Assembly (NCBI GenBank): GCA_949358305.1
Contig: OX442315.1
Span: 13,604,427-13,668,426, forward strand
DNA length: 64,000 nucleotides
Source of the DNA: Strigamia acuminata
Taxonomy: Eukaryota > Arthropoda > Chilopoda > Geophilomorpha > Linotaeniidae
Reading direction: 5' to 3'
The notes beneath the pieces are model-generated. The model saw only the letters and a program-made list of their open reading frames with translations. It was not told the DNA's origin and ran no database searches. The translations under genes and the position numbers were made by a program. How positions within the stretch are numbered: the first letter of the stretch is position 1; each line of letters begins with the position of its first letter. Positions 9,214-22,342 of the stretch are shown in pieces.

Positions 9214-9474
9214 TTAACCGCTCAATCCATTCCCCCTTCTGGATTGTAGTCCATCGTCAGTTTCTTCTTCTGTACTATGTGAAAAAGCCCGCCCATGATG
9301 ACCGGGATGACCAGAATGATCGTGACGTCCCTGGCCCTGATAGCGTGCAAAGACATAGCTGTCAGGATGATCATGATGATGACCATGATGACCATGATGG
9401 CTACCAGCGTTCTCAGGTAAAACCGCCAACATGACGAGACAAGTAATGATGAAAATTATCTTCAGATTCTTCAT
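9214..9474 (-). CDS. Secreted His-rich peptide, tandem copy 1 (86 aa)
   Basis: The signal peptide (about residues 1-24, MKNLKIIFIITCLVMLAVLP then ENAG) precedes a mature region rich in His and Gly (SHHGHHGHHHDHPDS, YVFARYQGQG, RHDHSGHPGHHGR). An acidic stretch STEEETDD and a basic/Gly tail follow. An in-frame ATG at 9498 lies inside the 64-nt 5' UTR intron (9479-9542: GTAAGA...TTATAG), so the start is 9474. The conserved 5' exon lies at about 9543-9610. His clusters could bind Zn or Cu; this is inference from composition. No Cys occurs in the mature part, so it is not a disulfide-rich peptide. Confidence 0.8.
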   Translation of the reverse strand: MKNLKIIFIITCLVMLAVLPENAGSHHGHHGHHHDHPDSYVFARYQGQGRHDHSGHPGHHGRAFSHSTEEETDDGLQSRRGNGLSG

Positions 9475-9542
9475 ATTTCTATAAATTATTTTATGCAAAA
9501 TTAAATTTCACGTTAATGCAATGTAAATAAATATTTTCTTAC

Positions 9543-9740
9543 CTTTGTTACGCGGTGATTCTGATGTAGGCGTTTGTTACTGTAAGGTTGCCAACGAATG
9601 TTTGAAGCGGATTTACATTGTTTAATTTATTTTGTTACCAATTTTATTACTTGTTTACGTATGTGAAACCGTTCTTTGAGCTTCGCATAATTAACCATAT
9701 CAAATTATCAAAGTTTTTCAACTGCAATTAAAATTGTAAA
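9543..9740 (-). promoter_or_regulatory. 5' UTR exon and promoter block of the tandem-unit gene
   Basis: Contains the family block (minus strand: CGCGTAACAAAG before the donor, GTTGGCAACCTTACAGTAAC, GTAAATCCGCTTCAAACATT). The same block occurs at each unit, spaced 3,246 bp. Confidence 0.45.
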
Positions 9741-9855
9741 TGCAGGGCCAAGTTAAGGGGACGGGGCATGAGGGAATATGCATTAAAACATGTATTATTT
9801 GCCTAAAAATGCAATTTTTTCATAAGAAAATGCAATTTTTTTTAATGAAAATTTT

Positions 9856-10043
9856 TGGGCTTGGCTTCATTTAAGAGTTCTGAAAATTTATTTCCATTAA
9901 TTTGACAGTACTCTTAGGTTATTGGGCTTTTAATATTCAGTAAATAATTATTTACTATTTTGTGCATGCGTATATGTTCAAATGCGTATATGTTCAAAAT
10001 AACTAATAAAAAATTTTCATACCTCTTAACGAAGCCAAGCCCA
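9856..10043. mobile_element. 188-bp MITE with GGGCTTGGCTTC termini, in every tandem unit
   Basis: The left end TGGGCTTGGCTTCATTTAAG is mirrored by the right end CTTAACGAAGCCAAGCCCA. No coding capacity. Copies occur at +3246 steps and in unit 5 at about 36346-36533. Target duplication not resolved. Confidence 0.6.
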
Positions 10044-10351
10044 TGCTATAAAGCTGTTCGTTTGTCGTCGACGACGTCATAAAAAGCGCCACCAACGGCA
10101 AATTTTTGAAACTTTTGTAAACTAAAAATGGAGGACGTTTAATAATTTTTCAAAGTTTAAACAAACAAAAAATAATCTGGAAACAATTGATCACTCACGA
10201 ACAATGGGTTTGGTCTAATAATGACATAAGTAATCTTCCTGTCAATTTTTATTTTTCTCTTCCCATGACCTTTAAGACTAAAGACAGGTGGAATTCTCGT
10301 AATTTGAATGAAGTGATTTTTGTTATAAAAATGTTTAAATTTTACATATCT

Positions 10352-13300
10352 CCTGACGATGGCTTTTATCTGTAAGCTCCGGAGGAAGCTCGCGATGGCT
10401 CACAGATATCGGGATGGTTCACGGCGAGAGATTTGCCTAAGTCGACGACGGCGTGTCCGGACAAGTCACGGAGCACACAATAATCGGCAGCGAGCGGGTA
10501 TAGATTCCTCCGCACGTTCGATGGCGATGGACTGTAAACTCCGGAGGAAGCTCGCGGTGGTTCAAAGTCGTTCACGATGGTTCACGAGCGACGGTTTGCC
10601 CTGTCGACGATGGCGAACCTCGGATAAAATCAACGAGACTCAACGATGGCCGGCGGTGAGCAGGTTTTCTAGGGCGTTACCCGAGATTCGTAATCAAATC
10701 GCAAATGGAGCTGGTTCCACCGATAAAACAGTGGAAACAGCAGAATCTTAACTCACCAAAGCTTAAACACGGTCAATACTTGAATCCTTTGTTGAAGTTC
10801 GAAGCAGTGATCAGTTGTGTTGTTGTTGTGAGTATGTCAAGAGTGGGCCAAACCGCCAAAAATTGGGGTTTTATGCACTCTCAAAATCTGCTCACCAAAA
10901 GTGCGCAGAAGGTTAATTTTGGTACAACAAAGGAATATTGTTGCGTCAAAACCGTTGGTATTGTACCATAACCCTGGCCAAAAGAAGGGTGGAGTGTGCC
11001 TAGGCACACTTCAATTCTGAGCACTAATCGTGCGCCTTGAGCTCAATTAGGTGCAGAAGTGTGGCAATCCTGCACCTGCAGGTCTGGCACACTTCAGATC
11101 TGCGCAGTGAAGCTGCGCAATTAACTTGGTTTGGTGTAACAAAGCATTTTGTCACACCAATCGGTTAATTAATAGACTCGCCCCAGCCAAATGGGGTGAA
11201 TTATGCTAGGGGAGTTTTTCTCTCCTAATTATGTAACTTGGTTTGGCGTGTGCCAAACCAAAACGAAATAAAATATACAATTTCTTTACGTGGTGACTAT
11301 TTATTTAATATAAACACACAAAATTACCAAATAGGGTAACGACTCAGGGTCACCACAATGTGATCAGAGGTGACTTGTTTAACCCAATCACTTATACCAT
11401 GTTCACACCAACGGATCGAGTTTGGCTGGATCTGATCCGCCCGATCAGATCCAACTGAACAGAGTTCTCCATATTCACTTGGATGTAGTTGTGTTCACAT
11501 CAAAAGGTGATTCAAACAAACCAACAAACCATGTGTTTTGATGCCATTTTATGCGCAACAATGGAATGCTACAGACTGCTGACATTGTTCCAATTGCAAT
11601 CCAAACGTGAATCGAGTTGTGGGAACTCGATTGACGAACGGAATTGTTGGGCGCCTGTGGACCCACAATTTTCTGGTCATTACAATCCCTGAAAACCCAA
11701 ACTTACCGAAACCATTGTTTAAAGTCGAATACGACGTGACAAGTTTATAATTTCTTTACAAAAATTGGAAAGCTTACATTTTCACATGAATTTTTGTAAT
11801 ATTTACAGCTCTTAAAGCAATATTTTTCCCCAGTGAGTGCAATTTCTCAGCTCAAAATGAATTTATTTTCCAAAAAAATGCATTTTTCTACTTGGAAATG
11901 GAGCTCGGCTGTGACATCGAATACATTTAGACTAAAAACAGGTGGAATTCTTGTAATTTGAATGAAGTGATTTTTGTTTAAAATTTACTTATCTTTTAAT
12001 TTACTGATTTACCGACAGAAATTTTATTTTTTTCTTGAACTTTTTATTTAATACTTGTTTGAAATATGTTTATTAAGCCTCTGCCGCCGAAGCGCTCCAA
12101 ATTTAAATTTAACCACCAGATAGCGCAACATTAATTTGAAAACAAATCACAGCGACTGTCTAATTAATATTTTGGGGCGTGTCATCTAAAGGAGAAGTCA
12201 ACTAGAAAAACCAGAAAAATTGCTGGTTTGCCTTCTTAGTCCTTTTTTCTAACACAGGGAGACACTAGCTTTCCCTTGACCTCCTGCGAATTTAACCTAA
12301 ACCTTTTTTTAAATGTATTGCAAGATTGGTCATTGAAGAGTTCTAGTTAGTAAAATTATCACTTTGACAGTCCTGGTAATGTTTCCGAAATAATGTGGCG
12401 CCACATGGTGGTGAAATGTAAACTTGGAGCGCTCCTTGGAAGCGAGCGGCTATTGATTTTTAACCGCTCAATCCATTCCCCCTTCTGGATTGTAGTCCAT
12501 CGTCAGTTTCTTCTTCTGTACTATGTGAAAAAGCCCGCCCATGATGACCGGGATGACCAGAATGATCGTGACGTCCCTGGCCCTGATAGCGTGCAAAGAC
12601 ATAGCTGTCAGGATGATCATGATGATGACCATGATGACCATGATGGCTACCAGCGTTCTCAGGTAAAACCGCCAACATGACGAGACAAGTAATGATGAAA
12701 ATTATCTTCAGATTCTTCATATTTCTATAAATTATTTTATGCAAAATTAAATTTCACGTTAATGCAATGTAAATAAATATTTTCTTACCTTTGTTATGCG
12801 GTGATTCTGATGTAGGCGTTTGTTACTGTAAGGTTGCCAACGAATGTTTGAAGCGGATTTACATTGTTTAATTTATTTTGTTACCAATTTTATTACTTGT
12901 TTACGTATGTGAAACCATTCTTTGAGCTTCGCATAATTAACCATATCAAATTATCAAAGTTTTTCAACTGCAATTAAAATTGTAAATGCAGGGCCAAGTT
13001 AAGGGGACGGGGCATGAGGGAATATGCATTAAAACATGTATTATTTGCCTAAAAATGCAATTTTTTCATAAGAAAATGCAATTTTTTTTAATGAAAATTT
13101 TTGGGCTTGGCTTCATTTAAGAGTTCTGAAAATTTATTTCCATTAATTTGACAGTACTCTTAGGTTATTGGGCTTTTAATATTCAGTAAATAATTATTTA
13201 CTATTTTGTGCATGCGTATATGTTCAAATGCGTATATGTTCAAAATAACTAATAAAAAATTTTCATACCTCTTAACGAAGCCAAGCCCATGCTATAAAGC

Positions 13301-13597
13301 TGTTCGTTTGTCGTCGACGACGTCATAAAAAGCGCCACCAACGGCAAATTTTTGAAACTTTTGTAAACTAAAAATGGAGGACGTTTAATAATTTTTCAAA
13401 GTTTAAACAAACAAAAAATAATCTGGAAACAATTGATCACTCACGAACAATGGGTTTGGTCTAATAATGACATAAGTAATCTTCCTGTCAATTTTTATTT
13501 TTCTCTTCCCATGACCTTTAAGACTAAAGACAGGTGGAATTCTCGTAATTTGAATGAAGTGATTTTTGTTATAAAAATATTTAAATTTTACATATCT
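10352..13597. repeat. Tandem unit 2 of 5
   Basis: Same content as unit 1. Its variants (AAGAAGGGTGG at about 10980, CTGCGCAGTG, TTAGTCCTTTTTTC, GTTATGCGGTG) are shared with unit 4 and not with units 3 and 5. Confidence 0.95.
12460..12720 (-). CDS. Secreted His-rich peptide, tandem copy 2 (86 aa)
   Basis: The protein is identical to tandem copy 1. The start is again MKN just after the intron acceptor. The 5' UTR exon carries the GTTATGCGGTG variant, which copy 4 shares, so copies can be told apart only in non-coding sequence. Confidence 0.8.
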   Translation of the reverse strand: MKNLKIIFIITCLVMLAVLPENAGSHHGHHGHHHDHPDSYVFARYQGQGRHDHSGHPGHHGRAFSHSTEEETDDGLQSRRGNGLSG

Positions 13598-16500
13598 CCT
13601 GACGATGGCTTTTATCTGTAAGCTCCGGAGGAAGCTCGCGATGGCTCACAGATATCGGGATGGTTCACGGCGAGAGATTTGCCTAAGTCGACGACGGCGT
13701 GTCCGGACAAGTCACGGAGCACACAATAATCGGCAGCGAGCGGGTATAGATTCCTCCGCACGTTCGATGGCGATGGACTGTAAACTCCGGAGGAAGCTCG
13801 CGGTGGTTCAAAGTCGTTCACGATGGTTCACGAGCGACGGTTTGCCCTGTCGACGATGGCGAACCTCGGATAAAATCAACGAGACTCAACGATGGCCGGC
13901 GGTGAGCAGGTTTTCTAGGGCGTTACCCGAGATTCGTAATCAAATCGCAAATGGAGCTGGTTCCACCGATAAAACAGTGGAAACAGCAGAATCTTAACTC
14001 ACCAAAGCTTAAACACGGTCAATACTTGAATCCTTTGTTGAAGTTCGAAGCAGTGATCAGTTGTGTTGTTGTTGTGAGTATGTCAAGAGTGGGCCAAACC
14101 GCCAAAAATTGGGGTTTTATGCACTCTCAAAATCTGCTCACCAAAAGTGCGCAGAAGGTTAATTTTGGTACAACAAAGGAATATTGTTGCGTCAAAACCG
14201 TTGGTATTGTACCATAACCCTGGCCAAAAGACGGGTGGAGTGTGCCTAGGCACACTTCAATTCTGAGCACTAATATTGCGCCTTGAGCTCAATTAGGTGC
14301 AGAAGTGTGGCAATCCTGCACCTGCAGGTCTGGCACACTTCAGATCTGCACAGTGAAGCTGCGCAATTAACTTGGTTTGGTGTAACAAAGCATTTTGTCA
14401 CACCAATCGGTTAATTAATAGACTCGCCCCAGCCAAATGGGGTGAATTATGCTAGGGGAGTTTTTCTCTCCTAATTATGTAACTTGGTTTGGCGTGTGCC
14501 AAACCAAAACGAAATAAAATATACAATTTCTTTACGTGGTGACTATTTATTTAATATAAACACACAAAATTACCAAATAGGGTAACGACTCAGGGTCACC
14601 ACAATGTGATCAGAGGTGACTTGTTTAACCCAATCACTTATACCATGTTCACACCAACGGATCGAGTTTGGCTGGATCTGATCCGCCCGATCAGATCCAA
14701 CTGAACAGAGTTCTCCATATTCACTTGGATGTAGTTGTGTTCACATCAAAAGGTGATTCAAACAAACCAACAAACCATGTGTTTTGATGCCATTTTATGC
14801 GCAACAATGGAATGCTACAGACTGCTGACATTGTTCCAATTGCAATCCAAACGTGAATCGAGTTGTGGGAACTCGATTGACGAACGGAATTGTTGGGCGC
14901 CTGTGGACCCACAATTTTCTGGTCATTACAATCCCTGAAAACCCAAACTTACCGAAACCATTGTTTAAAGTCGAATACGACGTGACAAGTTTATAATTTC
15001 TTTACAAAAATTGGAAAGCTTACATTTTCACATGAATTTTTGTAATATTTACAGCTCTTAAAGCAATATTTTTCCCCAGTGAGTGCAATTTCTCAGCTCA
15101 AAATGAATTTATTTTCCAAAAAAATGCATTTTTCTACTTGGAAATGGAGCTCGGCTGTGACATCGAATACATTTAGACTAAAAACAGGTGGAATTCTTGT
15201 AATTTGAATGAAGTGATTTTTGTTTAAAATTTACTTATCTTTTAATTTACTGATTTACCGACAGAAATTTTATTTTTTTCTTGAACTTTTTATTTAATAC
15301 TTGTTTGAAATATGTTTATTAAGCCTCTGCCGCCGAAGCGCTCCAAATTTAAATTTAACCACCAGATAGCGCAACATTAATTTGAAAACAAATCACAGCG
15401 ACTGTCTAATTAATATTTTGGGGCGTGTCATCTAAAGGAGAAGTCAACTAGAAAAACCAGAAAAATTGCTGGTTTGCCTTCTTAGTTCTTTTTTCTAACA
15501 CAGGGAGACACTAGCTTTCCCTTGACCTCCTGCGAATTTAACCTAAACCTTTTTTTAAATGTATTGCAAGATTGGTCATTGAGGAGTTCTAGTTAGTAAA
15601 ATTATCACTTTGACAGTCCTGGTAATGTTTCCGAAATAATGTGGCGCCACGTGGTGGTGAAATGTAAACTTGGAGCGCTCCTTGGAAGCGAGCGGCTATT
15701 GATTTTTAACCGCTCAATCCATTCCCCCTTCTGGATTGTAGTCCATCGTCAGTTTCTTCTTCTGTACTATGTGAAAAAGCCCGCCCATGATGACCGGGAT
15801 GACCAGAATGATCGTGACGTCCCTGGCCCTGATAGCGTGCAAAGACATAGCTGTCAGGATGATCATGATGATGACCATGATGACCATGATGGCTACCAGC
15901 GTTCTCAGGTAAAACCGCCAACATGACGAGACAAGTAATGATGAAAATTATCTTCAGATTCTTCATATTTCTATAAATTATTTTATGCAAAATTAAATTT
16001 CACGTTAATGCAATGTAAATAAATATTTTCTTACCTTTGTTACGCGGTGATTCTGATGTAGGCGTTTGTTACTGTAAGGTTGCCAACGAATGTTTGAAGC
16101 GGATTTACATTGTTTAATTTATTTTGTTACCAATTTTATTACTTGTTTACGTATGTGAAACCATTCTTTGAGCTTCGCATAATTAACCATATCAAATTAT
16201 CAAAGTTTTTCAACTGCAATTAAAATTGTAAATGCAGGGCCAAGTTAAGGGGACGGGGCATGAGGGAATATGCATTAAAACATGTATTATTTGCCTAAAA
16301 ATGCAATTTTTTCATAAGAAAATGCAATTTTTTTTAATGAAAATTTTTGGGCTTGGCTTCATTTAAGAGTTCTGAAAATTTATTTCCATTAATTTGACAG
16401 TACTCTTAGGTTATTGGGCTTTTAATATTCAGTAAATAATTATTTACTATTTTGTGCATGCGTATATGTTCAAATGCGTATATGTTCAAAATAACTAATA

Positions 16501-16843
16501 AAAAATTTTCATAGCTCTTAACGAAGCCAAGCCCATGCTATAAAGCTGTTCGTTTGTCGTCGACGACGTCATAAAAAGCGCCACCAACGGCAAATTTTTG
16601 AAACTTTTGTAAACTAAAAATGGAGGACGTTTAATAATTTTTCAAAGTTTAAACAAACAAAAAATAATCTGGAAACAATTGATCACTCACGAACAATGGG
16701 TTTGGTCTAATAATGACATAAGTAATCTTCCTGTCAATTTTTATTTTTCTCTTCCCATGACCTTTAAGACTAAAGACAGGTGGAATTCTCGTAATTTGAA
16801 TGAAGTGATTTTTGTTATAAAAATGTTTAAATTTTACATATCT
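13598..16843. repeat. Tandem unit 3 of 5
   Basis: Variants AAGACGGGTGG, CTGCACAGTG, TTAGTTCTTTTTTC, CATTGAGGAGTTC, CCACGTGGTGG and CATAGCTCTT are shared with unit 5. One private change gives CTAATATTGCGCC near 14270. Confidence 0.95.
15706..15966 (-). CDS. Secreted His-rich peptide, tandem copy 3 (86 aa)
   Basis: Identical protein to copies 1, 2 and 4. The 3' UTR hairpin carries CCACGTGGTGG instead of CCACATGGTGG, shared with the interrupted fifth copy. Confidence 0.8.
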   Translation of the reverse strand: MKNLKIIFIITCLVMLAVLPENAGSHHGHHGHHHDHPDSYVFARYQGQGRHDHSGHPGHHGRAFSHSTEEETDDGLQSRRGNGLSG

Positions 16844-19800
16844 CCTGACGATGGCTTTTATCTGTAAGCTCCGGAGGAAGCTCGCGATGGCTCACAGATA
16901 TCGGGATGGTTCACGGCGAGAGATTTGCCTAAGTCGACGACGGCGTGTCCGGACAAGTCACGGAGCACACAATAATCGGCAGCGAGCGGGTATAGATTCC
17001 TCCGCACGTTCGATGGCGATGGACTGTAAACTCCGGAGGAAGCTCGCGGTGGTTCAAAGTCGTTCACGATGGTTCACGAGCGACGGTTTGCCCTGTCGAC
17101 GATGGCGAACCTCGGATAAAATCAACGAGACTCAACGATGGCCGGCGGTGAGCAGGTTTTCTAGGGCGTTACCCGAGATTCGTAATCAAATCGCAAATGG
17201 AGCTGGTTCCACCGATAAAACAGTGGAAACAGCAGAATCTTAACTCACCAAAGCTTAAACACGGTCAATACTTGAATCCTTTGTTGAAGTTCGAAGCAGT
17301 GATCAGTTGTGTTGTTGTTGTGAGTATGTCAAGAGTGGGCCAAACCGCCAAAAATTGGGGTTTTATGCACTCTCAAAATCTGCTCACCAAAAGTGCGCAG
17401 AAGGTTAATTTTGGTACAACAAAGGAATATTGTTGCGTCAAAACCGTTGGTATTGTACCATAACCCTGGCCAAAAGAAGGGTGGAGTGTGCCTAGGCACA
17501 CTTCAATTCTGAGCACTAATCGTGCGCCTTGAGCTCAATTAGGTGCAGAAGTGTGGCAATCCTGCACCTGCAGGTCTGGCACACTTCAGATCTGCGCAGT
17601 GAAGCTGCGCAATTAACTTGGTTTGGTGTAACAAAGCATTTTGTCACACCAATCGGTTAATTAATAGACTCGCCCCAGCCAAATGGGGTGAATTATGCTA
17701 GGGGAGTTTTTCTCTCCTAATTATGTAACTTGGTTTGGCGTGTGCCAAACCAAAACGAAATAAAATATACAATTTCTTTACGTGGTGACTATTTATTTAA
17801 TATAAACACACAAAATTACCAAATAGGGTAACGACTCAGGGTCACCACAATGTGATCAGAGGTGACTTGTTTAACCCAATCACTTATACCATGTTCACAC
17901 CAACGGATCGAGTTTGGCTGGATCTGATCCGCCCGATCAGATCCAACTGAACAGAGTTCTCCATATTCACTTGGATGTAGTTGTGTTCACATCAAAAGGT
18001 GATTCAAACAAACCAACAAACCATGTGTTTTGATGCCATTTTATGCGCAACAATGGAATGCTACAGACTGCTGACATTGTTCCAATTGCAATCCAAACGT
18101 GAATCGAGTTGTGGGAACTCGATTGACGAACGGAATTGTTGGGCGCCTGTGGACCCACAATTTTCTGGTCATTACAATCCCTGAAAACCCAAACTTACCG
18201 AAACCATTGTTTAAAGTCGAATACGACGTGACAAGTTTATAATTTCTTTACAAAAATTGGAAAGCTTACATTTTCACATGAATTTTTGTAATATTTACAG
18301 CTCTTAAAGCAATATTTTTCCCCAGTGAGTGCAATTTCTCAGCTCAAAATGAATTTATTTTCCAAAAAAATGCATTTTTCTACTTGGAAATGGAGCTCGG
18401 CTGTGACATCGAATACATTTAGACTAAAAACAGGTGGAATTCTTGTAATTTGAATGAAGTGATTTTTGTTTAAAATTTACTTATCTTTTAATTTACTGAT
18501 TTACCGACAGAAATTTTATTTTTTTCTTGAACTTTTTATTTAATACTTGTTTGAAATATGTTTATTAAGCCTCTGCCGCCGAAGCGCTCCAAATTTAAAT
18601 TTAACCACCAGATAGCGCAACATTAATTTGAAAACAAATCACAGCGACTGTCTAATTAATATTTTGGGGCGTGTCATCTAAAGGAGAAGTCAACTAGAAA
18701 AACCAGAAAAATTGCTGGTTTGCCTTCTTAGTCCTTTTTTCTAACACAGGGAGACACTAGCTTTCCCTTGACCTCCTGCGAATTTAACCTAAACCTTTTT
18801 TTAAATGTATTGCAAGATTGGTCATTGAAGAGTTCTAGTTAGTAAAATTATCACTTTGACAGTCCTGGTAATGTTTCCGAAATAATGTGGCGCCACATGG
18901 TGGTGAAATGTAAACTTGGAGCGCTCCTTGGAAGCGAGCGGCTATTGATTTTTAACCGCTCAATCCATTCCCCCTTCTGGATTGTAGTCCATCGTCAGTT
19001 TCTTCTTCTGTACTATGTGAAAAAGCCCGCCCATGATGACCGGGATGACCAGAATGATCGTGACGTCCCTGGCCCTGATAGCGTGCAAAGACATAGCTGT
19101 CAGGATGATCATGATGATGACCATGATGACCATGATGGCTACCAGCGTTCTCAGGTAAAACCGCCAACATGACGAGACAAGTAATGATGAAAATTATCTT
19201 CAGATTCTTCATATTTCTATAAATTATTTTATGCAAAATTAAATTTCACGTTAATGCAATGTAAATAAATATTTTCTTACCTTTGTTATGCGGTGATTCT
19301 GATGTAGGCGTTTGTTACTGTAAGGTTGCCAACGAATGTTTGAAGCGGATTTACATTGTTTAATTTATTTTGTTACCAATTTTATTACTTGTTTACGTAT
19401 GTGAAACCATTCTTTGAGCTTCGCATAATTAACCATATCAAATTATCAAAGTTTTTCAACTGCAATTAAAATTGTAAATGCAGGGCCAAGTTAAGGGGAC
19501 GGGGCATGAGGGAATATGCATTAAAACATGTATTATTTGCCTAAAAATGCAATTTTTTCATAAGAAAATGCAATTTTTTTTAATGAAAATTTTTGGGCTT
19601 GGCTTCATTTAAGAGTTCTGAAAATTTATTTCCATTAATTTGACAGTACTCTTAGGTTATTGGGCTTTTAATATTCAGTAAATAATTATTTACTATTTTG
19701 TGCATGCGTATATGTTCAAATGCGTATATGTTCAAAATAACTAATAAAAAATTTTCATACCTCTTAACGAAGCCAAGCCCATGCTATAAAGCTGTTCGTT

Positions 19801-20089
19801 TGTCGTCGACGACGTCATAAAAAGCGCCACCAACGGCAAATTTTTGAAACTTTTGTAAACTAAAAATGGAGGACGTTTAATAATTTTTCAAAGTTTAAAC
19901 AAACAAAAAATAATCTGGAAACAATTGATCACTCACGAACAATGGGTTTGGTCTAATAATGACATAAGTAATCTTCCTGTCAATTTTTATTTTTCTCTTC
20001 CCATGACCTTTAAGACTAAAGACAGGTGGAATTCTCGTAATTTGAATGAAGTGATTTTTGTTATAAAAATGTTTAAATTTTACATATCT
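16844..20089. repeat. Tandem unit 4 of 5
   Basis: Carries the unit-2 marker set (AAGAAGGGTGG, CTGCGCAGTG, TTAGTCCTTTTTTC, GTTATGCGGTG) but lacks unit 2's private ATAAAAATATTTAA change near its right end. Confidence 0.95.
18952..19212 (-). CDS. Secreted His-rich peptide, tandem copy 4 (86 aa)
   Basis: Identical protein to the other tandem copies. Last intact copy before the retrotransposon-disrupted fifth one. Confidence 0.8.
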   Translation of the reverse strand: MKNLKIIFIITCLVMLAVLPENAGSHHGHHGHHHDHPDSYVFARYQGQGRHDHSGHPGHHGRAFSHSTEEETDDGLQSRRGNGLSG

Positions 20090-22205
20090 CCTGACGATGG
20101 CTTTTATCTGTAAGCTCCGGAGGAAGCTCGCGATGGCTCACAGATATCGGGATGGTTCACGGCGAGAGATTTGCCTAAGTCGACGACGGCGTGTCCGGAC
20201 AAGTCACGGAGCACACAATAATCGGCAGCGAGCGGGTATAGATTCCTCCGCACGTTCGATGGCGATGGACTGTAAACTCCGGAGGAAGCTCGCGGTGGTT
20301 CAAAGTCGTTCACGATGGTTCACGAGCGACGGTTTGCCCTGTCGACGATGGCGAACCTCGGATAAAATCAACGAGACTCAACGATGGCCGGCGGTGAGCA
20401 GGTTTTCTAGGGCGTTACCCGAGATTCGTAATCAAATCGCAAATGGAGCTGGTTCCACCGATAAAACAGTGGAAACAGCAGAATCTTAACTCACCAAAGC
20501 TTAAACACGGTCAATACTTGAATCCTTTGTTGAAGTTCGAAGCAGTGATCAGTTGTGTTGTTGTTGTGAGTATGTCAAGAGTGGGCCAAACCGCCAAAAA
20601 TTGGGGTTTTATGCACTCTCAAAATCTGCTCACCAAAAGTGCGCAGAAGGTTAATTTTGGTACAACAAAGGAATATTGTTGCGTCAAAACCGTTGGTATT
20701 GTACCATAACCCTGGCCAAAAGACGGGTGGAGTGTGCCTAGGCACACTTCAATTCTGAGCACTAATCGTGCGCCTTGAGCTCAATTAGGTGCAGAAGTGT
20801 GGCAATCCTGCACCTGCAGGTCTGGCACACTTCAGATCTGCACAGTGAAGCTGCGCAATTAACTTGGTTTGGTGTAACAAAGCATTTTGTCACACCAATC
20901 GGTTAATTAATAGACTCGCCCCAGCCAAATGGGGTGAATTATGCTAGGGGAGTTTTTCTCTCCTAATTATGTAACTTGGTTTGGCGTGTGCCAAACCAAA
21001 ACGAAATAAAATATACAATTTCTTTACGTGGTGACTATTTATTTAATATAAACACACAAAATTACCAAATAGGGTAACGACTCAGGGTCACCACAATGTG
21101 ATCAGAGGTGACTTGTTTAACCCAATCACTTATACCATGTTCACACCAACGGATCGAGTTTGGCTGGATCTGATCCGCCCGATCAGATCCAACTGAACAG
21201 AGTTCTCCATATTCACTTAGATGTAGTTGTGTTCACATCAAAAGGTGATTCAAACAAACCAACAAACCATGTGTTTTGATGCCATTTTATGCGCAACAAT
21301 GGAATGCTACAGACTGCTGACATTGTTCCAATTGCAATCCAAACGTGAATCGAGTTGTGGGAACTCGATTGACGAACGGAATTGTTGGGCGCCTGTGGAC
21401 CCACAATTTTCTGGTCATTACAATCCCTGAAAACCCAAACTTACCGAAACCATTGTTTAAAGTCGAATACGACGTGACAAGTTTATAATTTCTTTACAAA
21501 AATTGGAAAGCTTACATTTTCACATGAATTTTTGTAATATTTACAGCTCTTAAAGCAATATTTTTCCCCAGTGAGTGCAATTTCTCAGCTCAAAATGAAT
21601 TTATTTTCCAAAAAAATGCATTTTTCTACTTGGAAATGGAGCTCGGCTGTGACATCGAATACATTTAGACTAAAAACAGGTGGAATTCTTGTAATTTGAA
21701 TGAAGTGATTTTTGTTTAAAATTTACTTATCTTTTAATTTACTGATTTACCGACAGAAATTTTATTTTTTTCTTGAACTTTTTATTTAATACTTGTTTGA
21801 AATATGTTTATTAAGCCTCTGCCGCCGAAGCGCTCCAAATTTAAATTTAACCACCAGATAGCGCAACATTAATTTGAAAACAAATCACAGCGACTGTCTA
21901 ATTAATATTTTGGGGCGTGTCATCTAAAGGAGAAGTCAACTAGAAAAACCAGAAAAATTGCTGGTTTGCCTTCTTAGTTCTTTTTTCTAACACAGGGAGA
22001 CACTAGCTTTCCCTTGACCTCCTGCGAATTTAACCTAAACCTTTTTTTAAATGTATTGCAAGATTGGTCATTGAGGAGTTCTAGTTAGTAAAATTATCAC
22101 TTTGACAGTCCTGGTAATGTTTCCGAAATAATGTGGCGCCACGTGGTGGTGAAATGTAAACTTGGAGCGCTCCTTGGAAGCGAGCGGCTATTGATTTTTA
22201 ACCGC

Positions 22206-22342
22206 TCAATCCATTCCCCCTTCTGGATTGTAGTCCATCGTCAGTTTCTTCTTCTGTACTATGTGAAAAAGCCCGCCCATGATGACCGGGATGACCAGAA
22301 TGATCGTGACGTCCCTGGCCCTGATAGCGTGCAAAGACATAG
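22206..22342 (-). pseudogene. 3' part of His-rich peptide copy 5, cut off by E1
   Basis: Encodes the C-terminal part beginning within YVFARYQGQG and the normal stop at 22206, but is separated from its start and signal peptide by the 13.5-kb element. The LTR now abuts the coding sequence. Confidence 0.85.

Larger units (their letters stand above)
7106..10351. repeat. Tandem unit 1 of 5 (3,246 bp)
   Basis: It contains, in order, the truncated solo LTR (to 8111), a non-coding stretch (8112-8843), the 3' UTR inverted repeat, one His-rich peptide gene (minus), its promoter, a small MITE (9856-10043) and about 300 bp of AT-rich sequence. Every landmark recurs exactly 3,246 bp later. Unit 1 is the most diverged: for example it has CTTCTAATTATG where the others have CTCCTAATTATG. 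In 8112-8843 I see no gene; ORFs there are short and unsupported. Confidence 0.95.

Noticed and set aside
9472-9498. Longer starts (MHKIIYRN...) for the peptide genes
   Set aside because: The extra codons overlap the 5' UTR intron and its TATAG acceptor in all copies; the conserved signal peptide starts at MKN.
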